Source: Paenibacillus azoreducens
Lineage (GTDB): Bacteria; Bacillota; Bacilli; Paenibacillales; Paenibacillaceae
NCBI RefSeq assembly: GCF_021654775.1
Contig: NZ_AP025343.1
Location: forward strand, 3,439,501-3,503,500
Direction of reading: 5' to 3'
Length of the DNA stretch: 64,000 nucleotides
The translations under genes and the position numbers were made by a program. Of this stretch, positions 15,909-24,795 are shown one piece after another (within the stretch, counting starts at the first letter, position 1; each line of letters starts with the position of its first letter). The notes under the pieces are model-generated. The model had not been told where the DNA came from, did no database searches, and was given only the letters and a program-made list of their open reading frames with translations.

Positions 15909-16840
15909 CTATATAGATGGCACTAAAGGATTTACAATTGGCAGCTATGTAAAAGCATACCGTGCAAAGGGTCTGAGTGGTCTGGAACTTGGTGAGTCTC
16001 CGAGTCGTCCTTCATTTCTGACGAAGGAACAAGAGGAACAGGTACGTAAACTTCTTGTGGACCATAGGCCTTCCGACGTCGGATTTCCATGCGAGATGAA
16101 TTGGACAGCTCCTTTGCTTCGGGACTGGATCCAGCGTAAGTTTAACATAAAGTATTCAGAGCACGGAACGCGCAAATTGCTGCATCTGCTTGGCTTCAGC
16201 TTTACAAAACCGACGTATACACTAGCTCTTGCTGATTCCGAAAAACAAGAACAATTCAAGCAAGACTTTGAGACGGTAAAAAAATTGATTCAGCGCGAAA
16301 TTGATCGAATCCTGTTTCAAGATGAGTCAATGATTCGGGACTATCAGGCACTAGCCCATACTTGGTTCCCTAAGGGACAACAAAAGATAGTTCCTACTTA
16401 CGGCAAGCATCGCGGTGTCAAACTGATAGGTACGCTAGATTATGAAAGCGGCGAAGTATTTTGCATCGAAGAAGAACAGTACGATGCAAATGTATTTCTA
16501 GCCTTCCTTAAGCAAGTAGTTGCTCGCTATCCCGGAGAAAAGATTGTGATGGTCCTAGACAACGCCCGAATTCATCACGCCAAATTAATTCAACCTTTCT
16601 TAAATGAACACTCTGGTCGCTTACAACTGATGTTCCTCCCGCCTTATAGCCCGCAACTCAATTTAATTGAAGGACTCTGGGGATGGCTAAAGAAATCTGT
16701 GATCCACAATGTCTTTTACCACACCGTTGCAGAAATTCGTACAGCCGTCCAAAATTTTATTTCAGAGATTAACAAAACACCAATGGAAACAGTAGACAGG
16801 CTTTGTATTCAAATATAAATCTTTAGTGCCGTCTATATAG
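15909..16840 (+). mobile_element. IS630-type insertion sequence with internal deletion
   Basis: The element is 932 bases, bounded by imperfect inverted repeats of about 24 bases. The left end starts CTATATAGATGGCACTAAAG and the right end is the complement of CTATATAGACGGCACTAAAG. The ends include TA, the IS630/Tc1 target dinucleotide. The transposase coding sequence begins immediately inside the left repeat without a start codon or its N-terminal helix-turn-helix, so a piece next to the left end has been lost. The terminal repeats look intact, so it could still move if a transposase is supplied in trans. Confidence 0.85.
15910..16818 (+). pseudogene. IS630-type transposase, N-terminally truncated
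   Basis: One open frame of about 300 codons runs from the left repeat to 16818. The first recognisable residues (GSYVKAYRAKGLSGLELG) are the end of the usual DNA-binding domain; the first 40-60 residues and the start are absent. The DDE catalytic core is complete: Asp in LFQDESMIRDYQ, Asp in VMVLDNARIHHAK and Glu in NLIEGLWGWLKK. A GTG at 16057 could start a 253-residue product lacking the DNA-binding domain, which may be inactive or inhibitory. Confidence 0.82.
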
Positions 16841-16862
16841 GAGTCATTTCAAGGAATAACGG

Positions 16863-17270
16863 TTATTTATGCAAATCAAAACCCTTTAGTAATCTATCTA
16901 CTTGATTTTTCTTGCCTCGTAATCCTATTCCAACAAGATTCAGTTCATCTGTTTTGAATTTTGCGACCACTGCACGATTATCCTCATCATTATAGGTATT
17001 AAACAATTCTTTGGTGTATATTGTAGTAACTACGTCTTTTGTTAGAGCTTTTTGTAATAGCTCATTCATAAGTCCGCCAGTAGAAGAATATATCACAATT
17101 GGTTGCTGTGACATGGGTAAATATTGAGCACTATCCTTATCTAAATAGGGTTGTCCAATAATATTTTGAGTTCCCGCAATTCCACTCATTAGGAATGCTG
17201 TTACGTTTAATTTTTGCCACATTTCAAGGTCGTCCCTTAAAACAATTTTAATTTTGGTATCAAATTCCAT
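16863..17270 (-). CDS. DUF2000 family protein
   Basis: A complete 135-residue protein matching the DUF2000 family. The N-terminal KIKIVLRDDLEMWQKLNVTAF is followed by a central IGQPYLDKD, the strand PIVIYSSTGGLM and a C-terminal GIGLRGKKNQVDRLLKGF. Members are small cytoplasmic proteins related to peptidyl-tRNA hydrolase II; function is unknown. The ribosome site GGAGAG lies inside the end of the MFS fragment upstream. The right end of the IS element is 22 bases from its stop codon. Confidence 0.85.
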   Translation of the reverse strand: MEFDTKIKIVLRDDLEMWQKLNVTAFLMSGIAGTQNIIGQPYLDKDSAQYLPMSQQPIVIYSSTGGLMNELLQKALTKDVVTTIYTKELFNTYNDEDNRAVVAKFKTDELNLVGIGLRGKKNQVDRLLKGFDLHK

Positions 17271-17272
17271 GA

Positions 17273-17482
17273 TTACTCTCCACCTTTCTTTTTTAACGAT
17301 TGATAAACGATGCTATTCTTTCTCTCAAAGGGAAAAGCTACTACAGTTTTAATGGCACTTTCCGTAAGTAATTTCCCTGCAAAAATGTTTCCAATAATAT
17401 TAGCCCCACCGTAAACGAATAGCATCAAACTGATGGTATTTGAAGAGATCTTCGTAACGACTTGAAGGTATTTTAAGTACTT
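17273..17482 (-). pseudogene. MFS transporter fragment
   Basis: A minus-strand frame without a start encodes KYLQVVTKISSNTISLMLF, then VYGGANIIGNIFAGKLL, a typical helix 7-8 segment of drug-exporting MFS proteins, then runs through a polar tail to a stop at 17273. No start codon precedes it, and neither the front nor the end of a transporter is nearby in this frame. It is a remnant. The bases between 17483 and 17617 are AT-rich and hold nothing I recognise. Confidence 0.7.
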
Positions 17483-17617
17483 TTCCTTTATTCAGGTCTA
17501 TAATCATATACAATAGGGCTTGAAAAACATACAATGTTGAATACCACGCAAGGTTACACCAATTGCATACAAATATATATCTAAAAATTTTAGGGGGTAT
17601 AGTATATTATTGCATTT

Positions 17618-18199
17618 TTAGAATCCCATTATTTTTTTTACATAGTTACAATTTTCTTCGGATGTTAACTGTTCCAGAAGTTTAAATGCTACATCGAATG
17701 CTGTAGACGGGTTATAGGAAGTTATAATGTTCTTATCGATTACAATCGGTTGGTTAACTACATGGACACCATACGTCGCTAATTCCTTTTGTCTTATTCC
17801 ATCTTTCAAATTGTATGAGGTTGCTTTTCTACCATCCAGCACGCCGCTTTTCGCGACGGGAAGGGATGCGACACAGATCGAGGCGATAATCTTATTTGCT
17901 TGATCAAATTCCCTAATTATATTCAGGAATTCCTCACTATAAGCATCCTGATAAAACCCGGCTTCTTCAAATCCTCCCGGAATGGCTAAGGCGTCAAATT
18001 CATCTACATCAACCTCATCTAGTGTCATTTCGGGAATAACGGTGAAATTAAACGTACATTTTAATGTGTCTCTGGTTCCAACAGTTACCAGCTTAGTTGA
18101 ACCATCTCCCGATGACAGATTCCAGCCAAAGACATCTGTAAATACGCTTGCCTCCACCGCTTCAAAGCCATTCGCAAGGAGCAATAAAATTTTTTTCAT
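17618..18199 (-). CDS. DJ-1/PfpI family protein
   Basis: A 193-residue protein of the DJ-1/PfpI superfamily (glyoxalase-, protease- or chaperone-like enzymes). It begins MKKILLLLANGFEAVEASV, with the conserved Glu of the nucleophile triad region. The nucleophilic Cys near residue 108 sits in IASICVASLPVAKSG at the elbow, and ITSYNPSTAFDVAFKLLEQL forms the C-terminal helix. The length is typical. A partial copy lies at 14978-15078. There is no operon partner. The reaction cannot be told from the sequence. The 250-base gap to 18451 shows nothing clear. Confidence 0.87.
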   Translation of the reverse strand: MKKILLLLANGFEAVEASVFTDVFGWNLSSGDGSTKLVTVGTRDTLKCTFNFTVIPEMTLDEVDVDEFDALAIPGGFEEAGFYQDAYSEEFLNIIREFDQANKIIASICVASLPVAKSGVLDGRKATSYNLKDGIRQKELATYGVHVVNQPIVIDKNIITSYNPSTAFDVAFKLLEQLTSEENCNYVKKIMGF

Positions 18200-18450
18200 G
18201 AATGTAACTCTCCTTTTGTTTTAATCGTGTCCGTATAAGTTAGAAGCATAGTTGTCGCTTCGTAGTAATTCATAGATTGCCAACCTTCGATTGCAAATAA
18301 CCAATTCCTGTTTCCTGTGGAACGCATCACACTAAGACCTTCGCGTTTCGAAGATCACTTGTAATAAAGCAGGCGCTACACTCTCGCATAGGCCTGCCAC
18401 CACTTTTACCCAAAACTAATTTTCAACGTTGAGCGGCTGTTCTCAGATGA

Positions 18451-19017
18451 TTACCGCTGAGGCTTATAAGTTAAAACAGTAACACCTGAGCGGAACGTCT
18501 TGGTTTCAACATGTTGTAAAATCTTCCGATCATTGTGGTCATTAAAAAGGCGTTTACCCTCCCCTACCACAATAGGGAATACCATGATTCGATACTCATC
18601 AATAAGATCATGCTGCATCAGCGTGTTAACTAACTGGCAGCTGCCGGCTACCAAAATATCTCTTCCGGGCATTTGCTTTAACTTCGTAACTTCTTCCACG
18701 AGATCTCCCTTAATCAACTGGGAGTTATTCCATGAAACTTCTTGCAAGGTCGTAGAAACAACAAATTTGGGGTAGTTGTTCATTCGATCGGCAAAATCAT
18801 CTGGAATCACAACGCCTTTGGCTACGGTGTCTTTCACTTTTGGCCACGCCGCTGCAAAACCTTCGTAGGTTACCCGACCCACTAGAAGCGTGTCGCATGC
18901 CTTCAGTTCCTCGTATTTAAATTGATTCTGTTCATCCGTATTGAACTGGAATGTCCAATTCGGTTCCTCCATGACACCATCCAATGACACGAATTCAGAT
19001 GCTATAATTTTTCTCAA
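18451..19017 (-). CDS. Dihydrofolate reductase-like (RibD C-terminal domain) protein
   Basis: A 188-residue protein of the RibD-C/YyaP group. It begins RKIIASEFVSLDGVMEEP, followed by LLVGRVTYEGFAAAWP and DILVAGSCQLVNTLM (the NADPH-binding loop), and ends in FRSGVTVLTYKP. These match stand-alone DHFR-like reductases of unknown substrate. The start codon is TTG, with AGGAGG about 10 bases upstream. It is monocistronic. Confidence 0.87.
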   Translation of the reverse strand: MRKIIASEFVSLDGVMEEPNWTFQFNTDEQNQFKYEELKACDTLLVGRVTYEGFAAAWPKVKDTVAKGVVIPDDFADRMNNYPKFVVSTTLQEVSWNNSQLIKGDLVEEVTKLKQMPGRDILVAGSCQLVNTLMQHDLIDEYRIMVFPIVVGEGKRLFNDHNDRKILQHVETKTFRSGVTVLTYKPQR

Positions 19018-19213
19018 CTTTTTTACCTCCTAAGTATATTGGTTGAAAGCCGGTACCGGAGCTCCATTTGGCCCAGCTTCTACTAGTACAACGAACGGGA
19101 AACGATAGAATCGACAAACTTAAACAGTTATTTTTTTAAAACATGATCTAGTATGAAAATTATCAAGGAGCGGGGTTGAATGACAGGTTATTTTACACTC
19201 GGAAAGCAACTGA

Positions 19214-20713
19214 CTAAGGTTGGCGTGTTTCGAAAATTACTTCCGGGAATTGTTTTGACGGTCCGTCGAGCAGTGCGATCGCAGTGTCCTTTAGATGTTT
19301 ATCGAAAAATGCAACAGTGTAGGCGTTGATAATATCATGCGCTCGTTTTCCGATCGGCCCGCCGAGTCCGAATTTCGAAGAAATCGGGGATATCCGGGTT
19401 AGGTCCGTTAAATCGGCGTGAAACATCCCAGGTACCTGCACGAAGTAACCGTCTCCCGGCAAGCTATTATATACCGCGCGCATAGTGGTCTGAGTTACCT
19501 CGATATCTTTCTCCGTCCAACCGCCGGCTTTTTGTCTTTCAAGCCGCATCGTGTCGGCGTCCCGGGTAATCCACATGCCTGGTTGCTGCAATCCGTTCTG
19601 AACGACATCTGCGGTCATATCAACATCCATCACGAGGCAGGCCTTAAGGCGCGGATCTTTTAAACAGGCTTCGGCACCAACCGTACCGCCGTATGATACG
19701 CCAAACACACCCATACGCTGCAGATCAAGCCTCCTAGTCAAAATATTGTTCGGGTCATCGTTATTTATAGATGTTAGCTGATTAAGAACGAAGCTGACAT
19801 CTTTCGCAAAATACGGGATAACCCCATCCTTGATTTCCTCAGTGTTCACGAGAGTCGTTCCTTCAGGAGGAGTTCCATGTTCCCTTAGATAATCCATCCT
19901 TGGTTTTGAAAGTCCTGCTATTTGCCGTCCATCCGGAAATCTCACCGACGCTGCAACACCTGGCTGGTCGATGCCCACAACGATGTAGCCTTGTGAGACC
20001 AATTCTTCAACCTGATAGGTATTCATTTGGCGGTAACCCGTGAGTCCTTCCAAAAAAACAAGCACCGGGTAGTTGGGCTTATCATCCGCTATGGGAGCTG
20101 ACGAAGAAGAATTCGTGGTCACATATTTGAGGTGTTTCAAAAAAAATCCTGGAAAATTGTGCAACCGGGCCAGAGCTGTTGCAACTGCGTCGTAGTCTTG
20201 TAAATATGGTACATTCGAATAGGCTGAGTCCTTCTTGGCTGGATACCATACCTGTACCATCAAATCACGATTCGCATGTTTATCTGAACCGAAAACTTCG
20301 TGGCGGCTTATGTCAGTCCAATGGTAGGTTACTGTACCGATCTCATAGGGTCCGTTAGGGCGGGGGAAATGAAATACAGGAAAAATACTCGGTAGCGCTG
20401 CCGATATTCCCAAACCGATGGTGCCCAGTGTGATTGAAAAAACTGTGACAAAACGCTTCATGACGATCCGTTTAACGCTCCTTCCCGCTTGCGCATAGCT
20501 CTGCAGCAACCAAACGAACAAAAAAAGTAATGTCAGCACGTAAGCTGGAGCCATTTGCCATCGCGCGCCCTCTATTAGTACTTGCATAATTGCGATAAAT
20601 AGGGTGGTGAGCATTACAAGCCCCTTCCAGCGAACGGCATGAAGCCGCGGAACGATGAGCATCAAAAATGCCAGAAGATTGGCAAATAATAAAAATACTT
20701 CGAACGGTCTCAT
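19214..20713 (-). CDS. Membrane-anchored alpha/beta hydrolase (PAF-acetylhydrolase-like)
   Basis: A 499-residue protein. Residues 1-125 contain about four hydrophobic segments (VFLLFANLLAFLMLIVP and others). The rest is an alpha/beta hydrolase of the PAF-acetylhydrolase/dienelactone type: the strand LMVQVWYPAKK, the oxyanion region VLVFLEGLTGYRQ, the nucleophile Ser in FGVSYGGTVG, an Asp in VMDVDMTADV and a His in VPGMFHADLTDL. The ATG at 20713 has GGGGGA seven bases ahead and is preferred over the TTG five codons earlier. It probably cleaves an ester at the outer face of the membrane; the substrate is unknown. Confidence 0.83.
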   Translation of the reverse strand: MRPFEVFLLFANLLAFLMLIVPRLHAVRWKGLVMLTTLFIAIMQVLIEGARWQMAPAYVLTLLFLFVWLLQSYAQAGRSVKRIVMKRFVTVFSITLGTIGLGISAALPSIFPVFHFPRPNGPYEIGTVTYHWTDISRHEVFGSDKHANRDLMVQVWYPAKKDSAYSNVPYLQDYDAVATALARLHNFPGFFLKHLKYVTTNSSSSAPIADDKPNYPVLVFLEGLTGYRQMNTYQVEELVSQGYIVVGIDQPGVAASVRFPDGRQIAGLSKPRMDYLREHGTPPEGTTLVNTEEIKDGVIPYFAKDVSFVLNQLTSINNDDPNNILTRRLDLQRMGVFGVSYGGTVGAEACLKDPRLKACLVMDVDMTADVVQNGLQQPGMWITRDADTMRLERQKAGGWTEKDIEVTQTTMRAVYNSLPGDGYFVQVPGMFHADLTDLTRISPISSKFGLGGPIGKRAHDIINAYTVAFFDKHLKDTAIALLDGPSKQFPEVIFETRQP

Positions 20714-20749
20714 ACTCTCGTCCCCCAAATATCATTCATTGATTGGCTT

Positions 20750-21616
20750 TTAAACGAACACTTCTCGATTAGACGCAGCGAAATCACTAAACCTGCGAAG
20801 CTCACGGCCTTTATGAGCCACCATGTCGAAAGGCTCGCCCATTGCATGTCCTGACCGATAGTAACGATAAAGATCCAATAAACGATGAGCAGAGCTAATA
20901 CCCATTTCATTTTGATATTCAGCATCACCGATGGCTTCATATCGTATTTCCATCCCAATGCTTTTCGACAACTTTTGGGCCGCCTGAGAATAGCTAAGAG
21001 CCTCAGGGCCGAACATTTCGTATGAGTGGTTTATATAAGCCGGATTGACTAGTGAATCCGCTGCAATGGTAGCGATGTCGCAAGCATCGATGAAGCTGAC
21101 AGGCGTGTCTCTGCAAGGCAATCGAACAACTCCGGCCGACTTTATCGAAGGTAAGTAGTATGTGGAGAAGTTTTGCATGAAAGCGGTGGGACGTAAAAAT
21201 GTCCATGTAGCGCCTGACGATTCGATTGCCATCTCCACAGACCGGTGAATACATCCAATCATATAATCTTGCCTTGCGGCGCCAAACGCGGAGACCTTCA
21301 CGATATGCTCAACACCGGCTTTGACGGCTGCTTCGACAATGCGAAGTTCGGCGCCGAGCTGATCCATCATGTCGGGCGTGATGAGAAACAACTTGCGGAT
21401 GCCTGCCAATGCATCGACAAGACCTTTACCAGTCATGACATCAACGATAAAATGCTCCATGTTTTCCGAATATTGCGGTTTGGAACGGCTTCCCAAGCGA
21501 ATAAGTTCATTTATGGGCTCAAGCTCTTTGGCGACCAAACTCCCGATCGTTCCGGTGGCGCCAAGAACGAGGATTTCACGATCTCTTTTTCTCGACAACT
21601 CTATCATCCCTTTCAC
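20750..21616 (-). CDS. NmrA/SDR-family NAD(P)-binding protein
   Basis: A 288-residue atypical short-chain dehydrogenase. The N-terminal glycine motif ILVLGATGTIGSLVAKEL binds NAD(P). A VEHIVKVSAFGA strand, the TFLRPTAFMQNF segment and the DIATIAADSL helix are typical of NmrA-like/quinone-reductase-2-like proteins. Such proteins act as redox sensors or reductases. The start is probably the GTG at 21616, though an ATG three codons later is possible. The promoter region upstream holds two TetR-type palindromes. A hydrophobic frame overlapping its 3' end (20710-20958) is a shadow. Confidence 0.87.
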   Translation of the reverse strand: MKGMIELSRKRDREILVLGATGTIGSLVAKELEPINELIRLGSRSKPQYSENMEHFIVDVMTGKGLVDALAGIRKLFLITPDMMDQLGAELRIVEAAVKAGVEHIVKVSAFGAARQDYMIGCIHRSVEMAIESSGATWTFLRPTAFMQNFSTYYLPSIKSAGVVRLPCRDTPVSFIDACDIATIAADSLVNPAYINHSYEMFGPEALSYSQAAQKLSKSIGMEIRYEAIGDAEYQNEMGISSAHRLLDLYRYYRSGHAMGEPFDMVAHKGRELRRFSDFAASNREVFV

Positions 21617-21669
21617 TTTTATGATCTCGGCCTAGTGTTTGCGATTTTTCAGAATGATTACGTTAAAAA

Positions 21670-21860
21670 AATGAATGAATATTTATTTTGTTCATTCATT
21701 CTTGGACATAATAATACCTTCCACCTTTCCTGCATTAACTCCCGAATAGAATTGGATGAGCGGCGGAAAAAACGTGGATCCAAATGTCTTCAATAGATGT
21801 ATCGATATAGGCTAGTAGAATTTCACCACCTCCTGAATGAATATATTTTTTATTCATTCA
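21670..21860. promoter_or_regulatory. Two TetR-type operator palindromes
   Basis: AATGAATGAA pairs with TTCATTCATT at 21670-21700 (11-base spacer), and TGAATGAATA pairs with TATTCATTCA at 21834-21860 (7-base spacer). Such GAATGAATA..TATTCATTC palindromes are typical of TetR-family operators. Between them, on the minus strand, a good ribosome site leads to ATG TCC AAG AAT GAA and then a stop, which looks like the truncated start of a lost regulator gene. They lie upstream of the NmrA-like gene. Confidence 0.6.
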
Positions 21861-21914
21861 CATTAAAACATAATCACATTTTACCGTCAAGACACCGAGA
21901 CTTCTTACTGCTGT

Positions 21915-21957
21915 AAAAAAATATCCCGGCATTCCTTAGCATGAAGAAGCCGGGACA
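21915..21957 (-). terminator. Intrinsic terminator of the GNAT gene
   Basis: On the minus strand TCCCGGC and GCCGGGA form the base of a hairpin, followed by A and seven T. It lies about 70 bases after the GNAT stop codon. Confidence 0.85.
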
Positions 21958-22026
21958 TTAGGTTATCGTACCCACTTATTGCTTTAAAGCCAAAGCACCT
22001 AAAACTGAAGATGCTCATACAAGATT

Positions 22027-22740
22027 CTAGCTAAAATTTAAATCCATACCGTACTGTTTCAGGTTCAACTTTTTCGCTACCGCTTGAGAAGCAAAATTAT
22101 TCCATGCGGTGCTATATAAAGCGAGGCGCCCCTGGTTTTGGATCTCGGCTGCCCATGCTGCCGTAACCTCCATCCCGTAGGCTCTGCCGCGGAAATCCGG
22201 AGCGGTGTGCAGACTCGCTTCAGCAGCAGTCGATGAGCTTCTGGCACTGCAGCACAAGGACACAACAGCTTGATTTTGGACAACGGCGAAAACGGGTTGA
22301 CCATGGGTAACATCATCGACAAAATCAGAAAAATACGGTTCTATAAGTTCGATATTCATCTGAGTAATTTTTATCGCTTGCGTAGAACGACCTCTCATAT
22401 CAGGGAATACATAGGCTGGTCCCATGTAGACTTGATCAACGGGTTTCTCCTGACTTAAAATACGTATCATATCAGCCATATTCACTCGATTTGGAGCATC
22501 CAGCCAAGGTGCGTTTTCCACAAACCGTTCCAGTTCGTTTTTAATGTCTTCACCCAAAGTTTCATGGTACCTTACAACATTACCTTGCTTGGTGATACCC
22601 ATGAAAAATCGAGGTGCGCTCTTAGCACTAGGTTCGTTAATTGTAGTCATGCGACCAACCTCATTGAAGTTAAACAGGACGCTTGCTTGGGCTTCCATAA
22701 GTTCAAGGTCAGACGGTAGAAATAGATTATTCATCTCCAT
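22027..22740 (-). CDS. GNAT-family acetyltransferase
   Basis: A 237-residue protein. The C-terminal half is a GNAT domain: AAEASLHTAPDFRGRAYGME contains the acetyl-CoA pyrophosphate loop (Q/RxxGxG/A version FRGRAYG), followed by LYSTAWNNFASQAVAKKL, the usual NxxS..A..L helix. The N-terminal half is a less conserved extension, as in two-domain GNAT proteins. Starts at 22740 (ATG) or 22734 (ATG) are both close to an AAAGGGG site. It is monocistronic with its own terminator. The acceptor is unknown. The gap 22750-23049 shows no gene. Confidence 0.83.
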   Translation of the reverse strand: MEMNNLFLPSDLELMEAQASVLFNFNEVGRMTTINEPSAKSAPRFFMGITKQGNVVRYHETLGEDIKNELERFVENAPWLDAPNRVNMADMIRILSQEKPVDQVYMGPAYVFPDMRGRSTQAIKITQMNIELIEPYFSDFVDDVTHGQPVFAVVQNQAVVSLCCSARSSSTAAEASLHTAPDFRGRAYGMEVTAAWAAEIQNQGRLALYSTAWNNFASQAVAKKLNLKQYGMDLNFS

Positions 22741-23049
22741 ACCCCTTTTTTGAGGGGAAATACGCTGGTTTTTGGGCTAGAAGGCGCTATCCCCTGTGAA
22801 TAGTTTTGCCCCATTTGTTGTGTTATTCATCAGACCACCCCCAAAAGAAATGTAAGCACTGTACCTTTGAAAACTCCTCTTGACAGCTATATAAGTTGAA
22901 CTAATGATTTGCTAATTGACTCGATTCCATCCGAACGTTCAGTCGATCAATGATCTTCATCGGATCTAGCATAATATTGTCCATAAATTCTAGCGGATGT
23001 CATCTACAGTGTGATAGAACACATTAGTTTGGCGTGATGGATACGGGCA

Positions 23050-23574
23050 TTATTCATATTTTCGATAGTGCAGTAATATGTCATCAACCGATTGCTCCGG
23101 CGACTGTTCTGAGGTGTCCAACCAATATCCGATTTTAGGAGTTTTTTGTAAAAAATCAGAATACAATTGTTCTACCGTAAAGCCAGTGTACCCGACTTTT
23201 CCTCGTGATTTTTCCCGCTCTTTTACTACCTCAACCGTTGGACACAGCACAACTAACTGGACCGTATATCCCTTTAACTGTTCCAGCATATAGGATAGTT
23301 CCTCTCCATAGTAATTGTCCTGTAAAACAACAGAAAATTCATTGTCATAATAGGTCTTAGCTGCCTGTGCAGTTAAATGATACCGCAAATATAGCTGGCG
23401 GATTGCCTCTTCGGACGGCTCAGCGGACATATCTTCACGGCCGGAAACAATCATTCGGCGGAATACATCGCCATGCAGATGAACGCCTTTTCCCAATTTG
23501 GAAGCCAGAAGCTCCGCTACCGTTGATTTCCCTGAGGCCATGACGCCTGTAATTAAGTATATCGCTTTTTCCAT
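23050..23574 (-). CDS. P-loop kinase/AAA-type small ATPase
   Basis: A 174-residue nucleotide-binding protein. Walker A is near residues 10-18 (GVMASGKSTVAELLASKL), there is a DVFRRMIVSGRE lid-like stretch, and LVVLCPTVEVVKERE is followed by a REKSRGK basic region. This is the layout of small kinases such as chloramphenicol-3-O-phosphotransferase-like or gluconate-kinase-like proteins. The substrate cannot be predicted. It stands alone; AGGAG precedes the ATG. Confidence 0.8.
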   Translation of the reverse strand: MEKAIYLITGVMASGKSTVAELLASKLGKGVHLHGDVFRRMIVSGREDMSAEPSEEAIRQLYLRYHLTAQAAKTYYDNEFSVVLQDNYYGEELSYMLEQLKGYTVQLVVLCPTVEVVKEREKSRGKVGYTGFTVEQLYSDFLQKTPKIGYWLDTSEQSPEQSVDDILLHYRKYE

Positions 23575-23791
23575 ATCAAGTTAACTCCTCTTTTATAAAA
23601 GCTTATTAATTAATTTTTAATTATTTCGGTCATCGAATGACCTTGATGCGCTTCCACTTACCTTGTTTATAGCGGAATAGGAAAAACACAGCCGACTAGG
23701 GGAGCGATGAGCCGCAACAGGGCGCTACGAGTAAAGAGCGGCTTAACGCATGTCAAGGTTTCATCTGACATAGATCCGCACCCACGAAAAA

Positions 23792-24613
23792 TTATTTACC
23801 ATTAACCATTTTTTCAACCTCATTACATAATTGTTCCAATTTGTAAATGGACATTATAATATCCTCAGATGCCAAAGAGAAAATTTCATTTACTCGGTTG
23901 CGATAATCTATCGGAGCTATTGTAAAACTGCCAATTCGTAAAGTCGCCTTTTTTTCATTCAAACAGTAAATATCGTTTGCAGCAAATAAGACTTGATTTA
24001 ATGCGGATATAGATCGGAATAAGTGTCCAATTATATAATATAGATCATTATCCCTCGAATAGTTTTTTGCAAGCGAACAGGAAAATTTAGCTTCGAACAG
24101 AAAAAAAGAAATGAGGGCCTCTTTTAAACTGTCTGGATAAATTTCCGCTTGGCTTTTTAACTCTGTAATATCGTGATCTCTCGCATAAAGAATTTTGCCG
24201 TACGCCAATTCTCCACGATACATAACATTTATATACGCATGAGGATGACCCGGCTGATAATGAGAAGATATTACCCCTCTGTCTGTTTGAGCAACACATT
24301 CTTTCACTCTCTCCACGTCGCGCAGTATAAAATCCACGTGATATCCGTCTATGATGAGCCACCCGCCGCCGTTCACCCAGTTTCCCCATTCTCCCTCGCG
24401 ACATATCAAGTTTTCTCTATGGGTATCGTCTAACTGTTTTGCTATATTGTTCAATTGATCAAAATCAATCGATCTTTCGTAGTAGATCCCGATATCAATA
24501 TCGGAAATTTCTGTTGCCGTTCCTGTAGCTCTGGAACCCCCTAAAGCAATGCCTTTTACGAATGGACATTCTTGCAGTTTAGTTGCGACTCTTTTTATTA
24601 TATGCTCCACCAT
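23792..24613 (-). CDS. Nucleotidyltransferase-domain protein
   Basis: A 273-residue protein with the polymerase-beta-type nucleotidyltransferase signature GIALGGSRATGTATEISDIDIGIY: GGS, then a DxD pair binding metal ions. An Asp in YHVDFILRD supplies the third carboxylate. The remaining 150 residues are helical, as in aminoglycoside nucleotidyltransferase-like or DUF4037-like proteins. The start at 24613 has GGAGGTGGAG ahead; ten codons upstream are open but lack a site. It might modify a small molecule such as an aminoglycoside, but no specific assignment is justified. Confidence 0.8.
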   Translation of the reverse strand: MVEHIIKRVATKLQECPFVKGIALGGSRATGTATEISDIDIGIYYERSIDFDQLNNIAKQLDDTHRENLICREGEWGNWVNGGGWLIIDGYHVDFILRDVERVKECVAQTDRGVISSHYQPGHPHAYINVMYRGELAYGKILYARDHDITELKSQAEIYPDSLKEALISFFLFEAKFSCSLAKNYSRDNDLYYIIGHLFRSISALNQVLFAANDIYCLNEKKATLRIGSFTIAPIDYRNRVNEIFSLASEDIIMSIYKLEQLCNEVEKMVNGK

Positions 24614-24767
24614 AGCTGCTCCACCTCCACTGATAAAAACCATATTATTCTCAGATATAAGCGAGAAATTTTAATTATACGATTACATGAGCCTCGTCTA
24701 AATGATACTTGTCGTCATTTTTCATTTCAATATCCTAAACACTTCGGTGGTATTTTGTATAAAATAA

Positions 24768-24789
24768 GGGGTTGCATCTCTGCAACCCC
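24768..24789 (-). terminator. Terminator hairpin after the CD3324-like gene
   Basis: A perfect nine-pair stem (GGGGTTGCA and TGCAACCCC) around TCTC. On the minus strand it is followed by a T-rich run (TTATTTTAT), seven bases below the stop codon. Confidence 0.85.
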
Positions 24790-24795
24790 CTGCCA

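Noticed and set aside
20710..20958. An 82-codon hydrophobic minus-strand frame resembling a small membrane protein
   Set aside because: It overlaps the 3' end of the NmrA-like gene in another frame, has no ribosome site, and the NmrA C-terminus is the conserved product.
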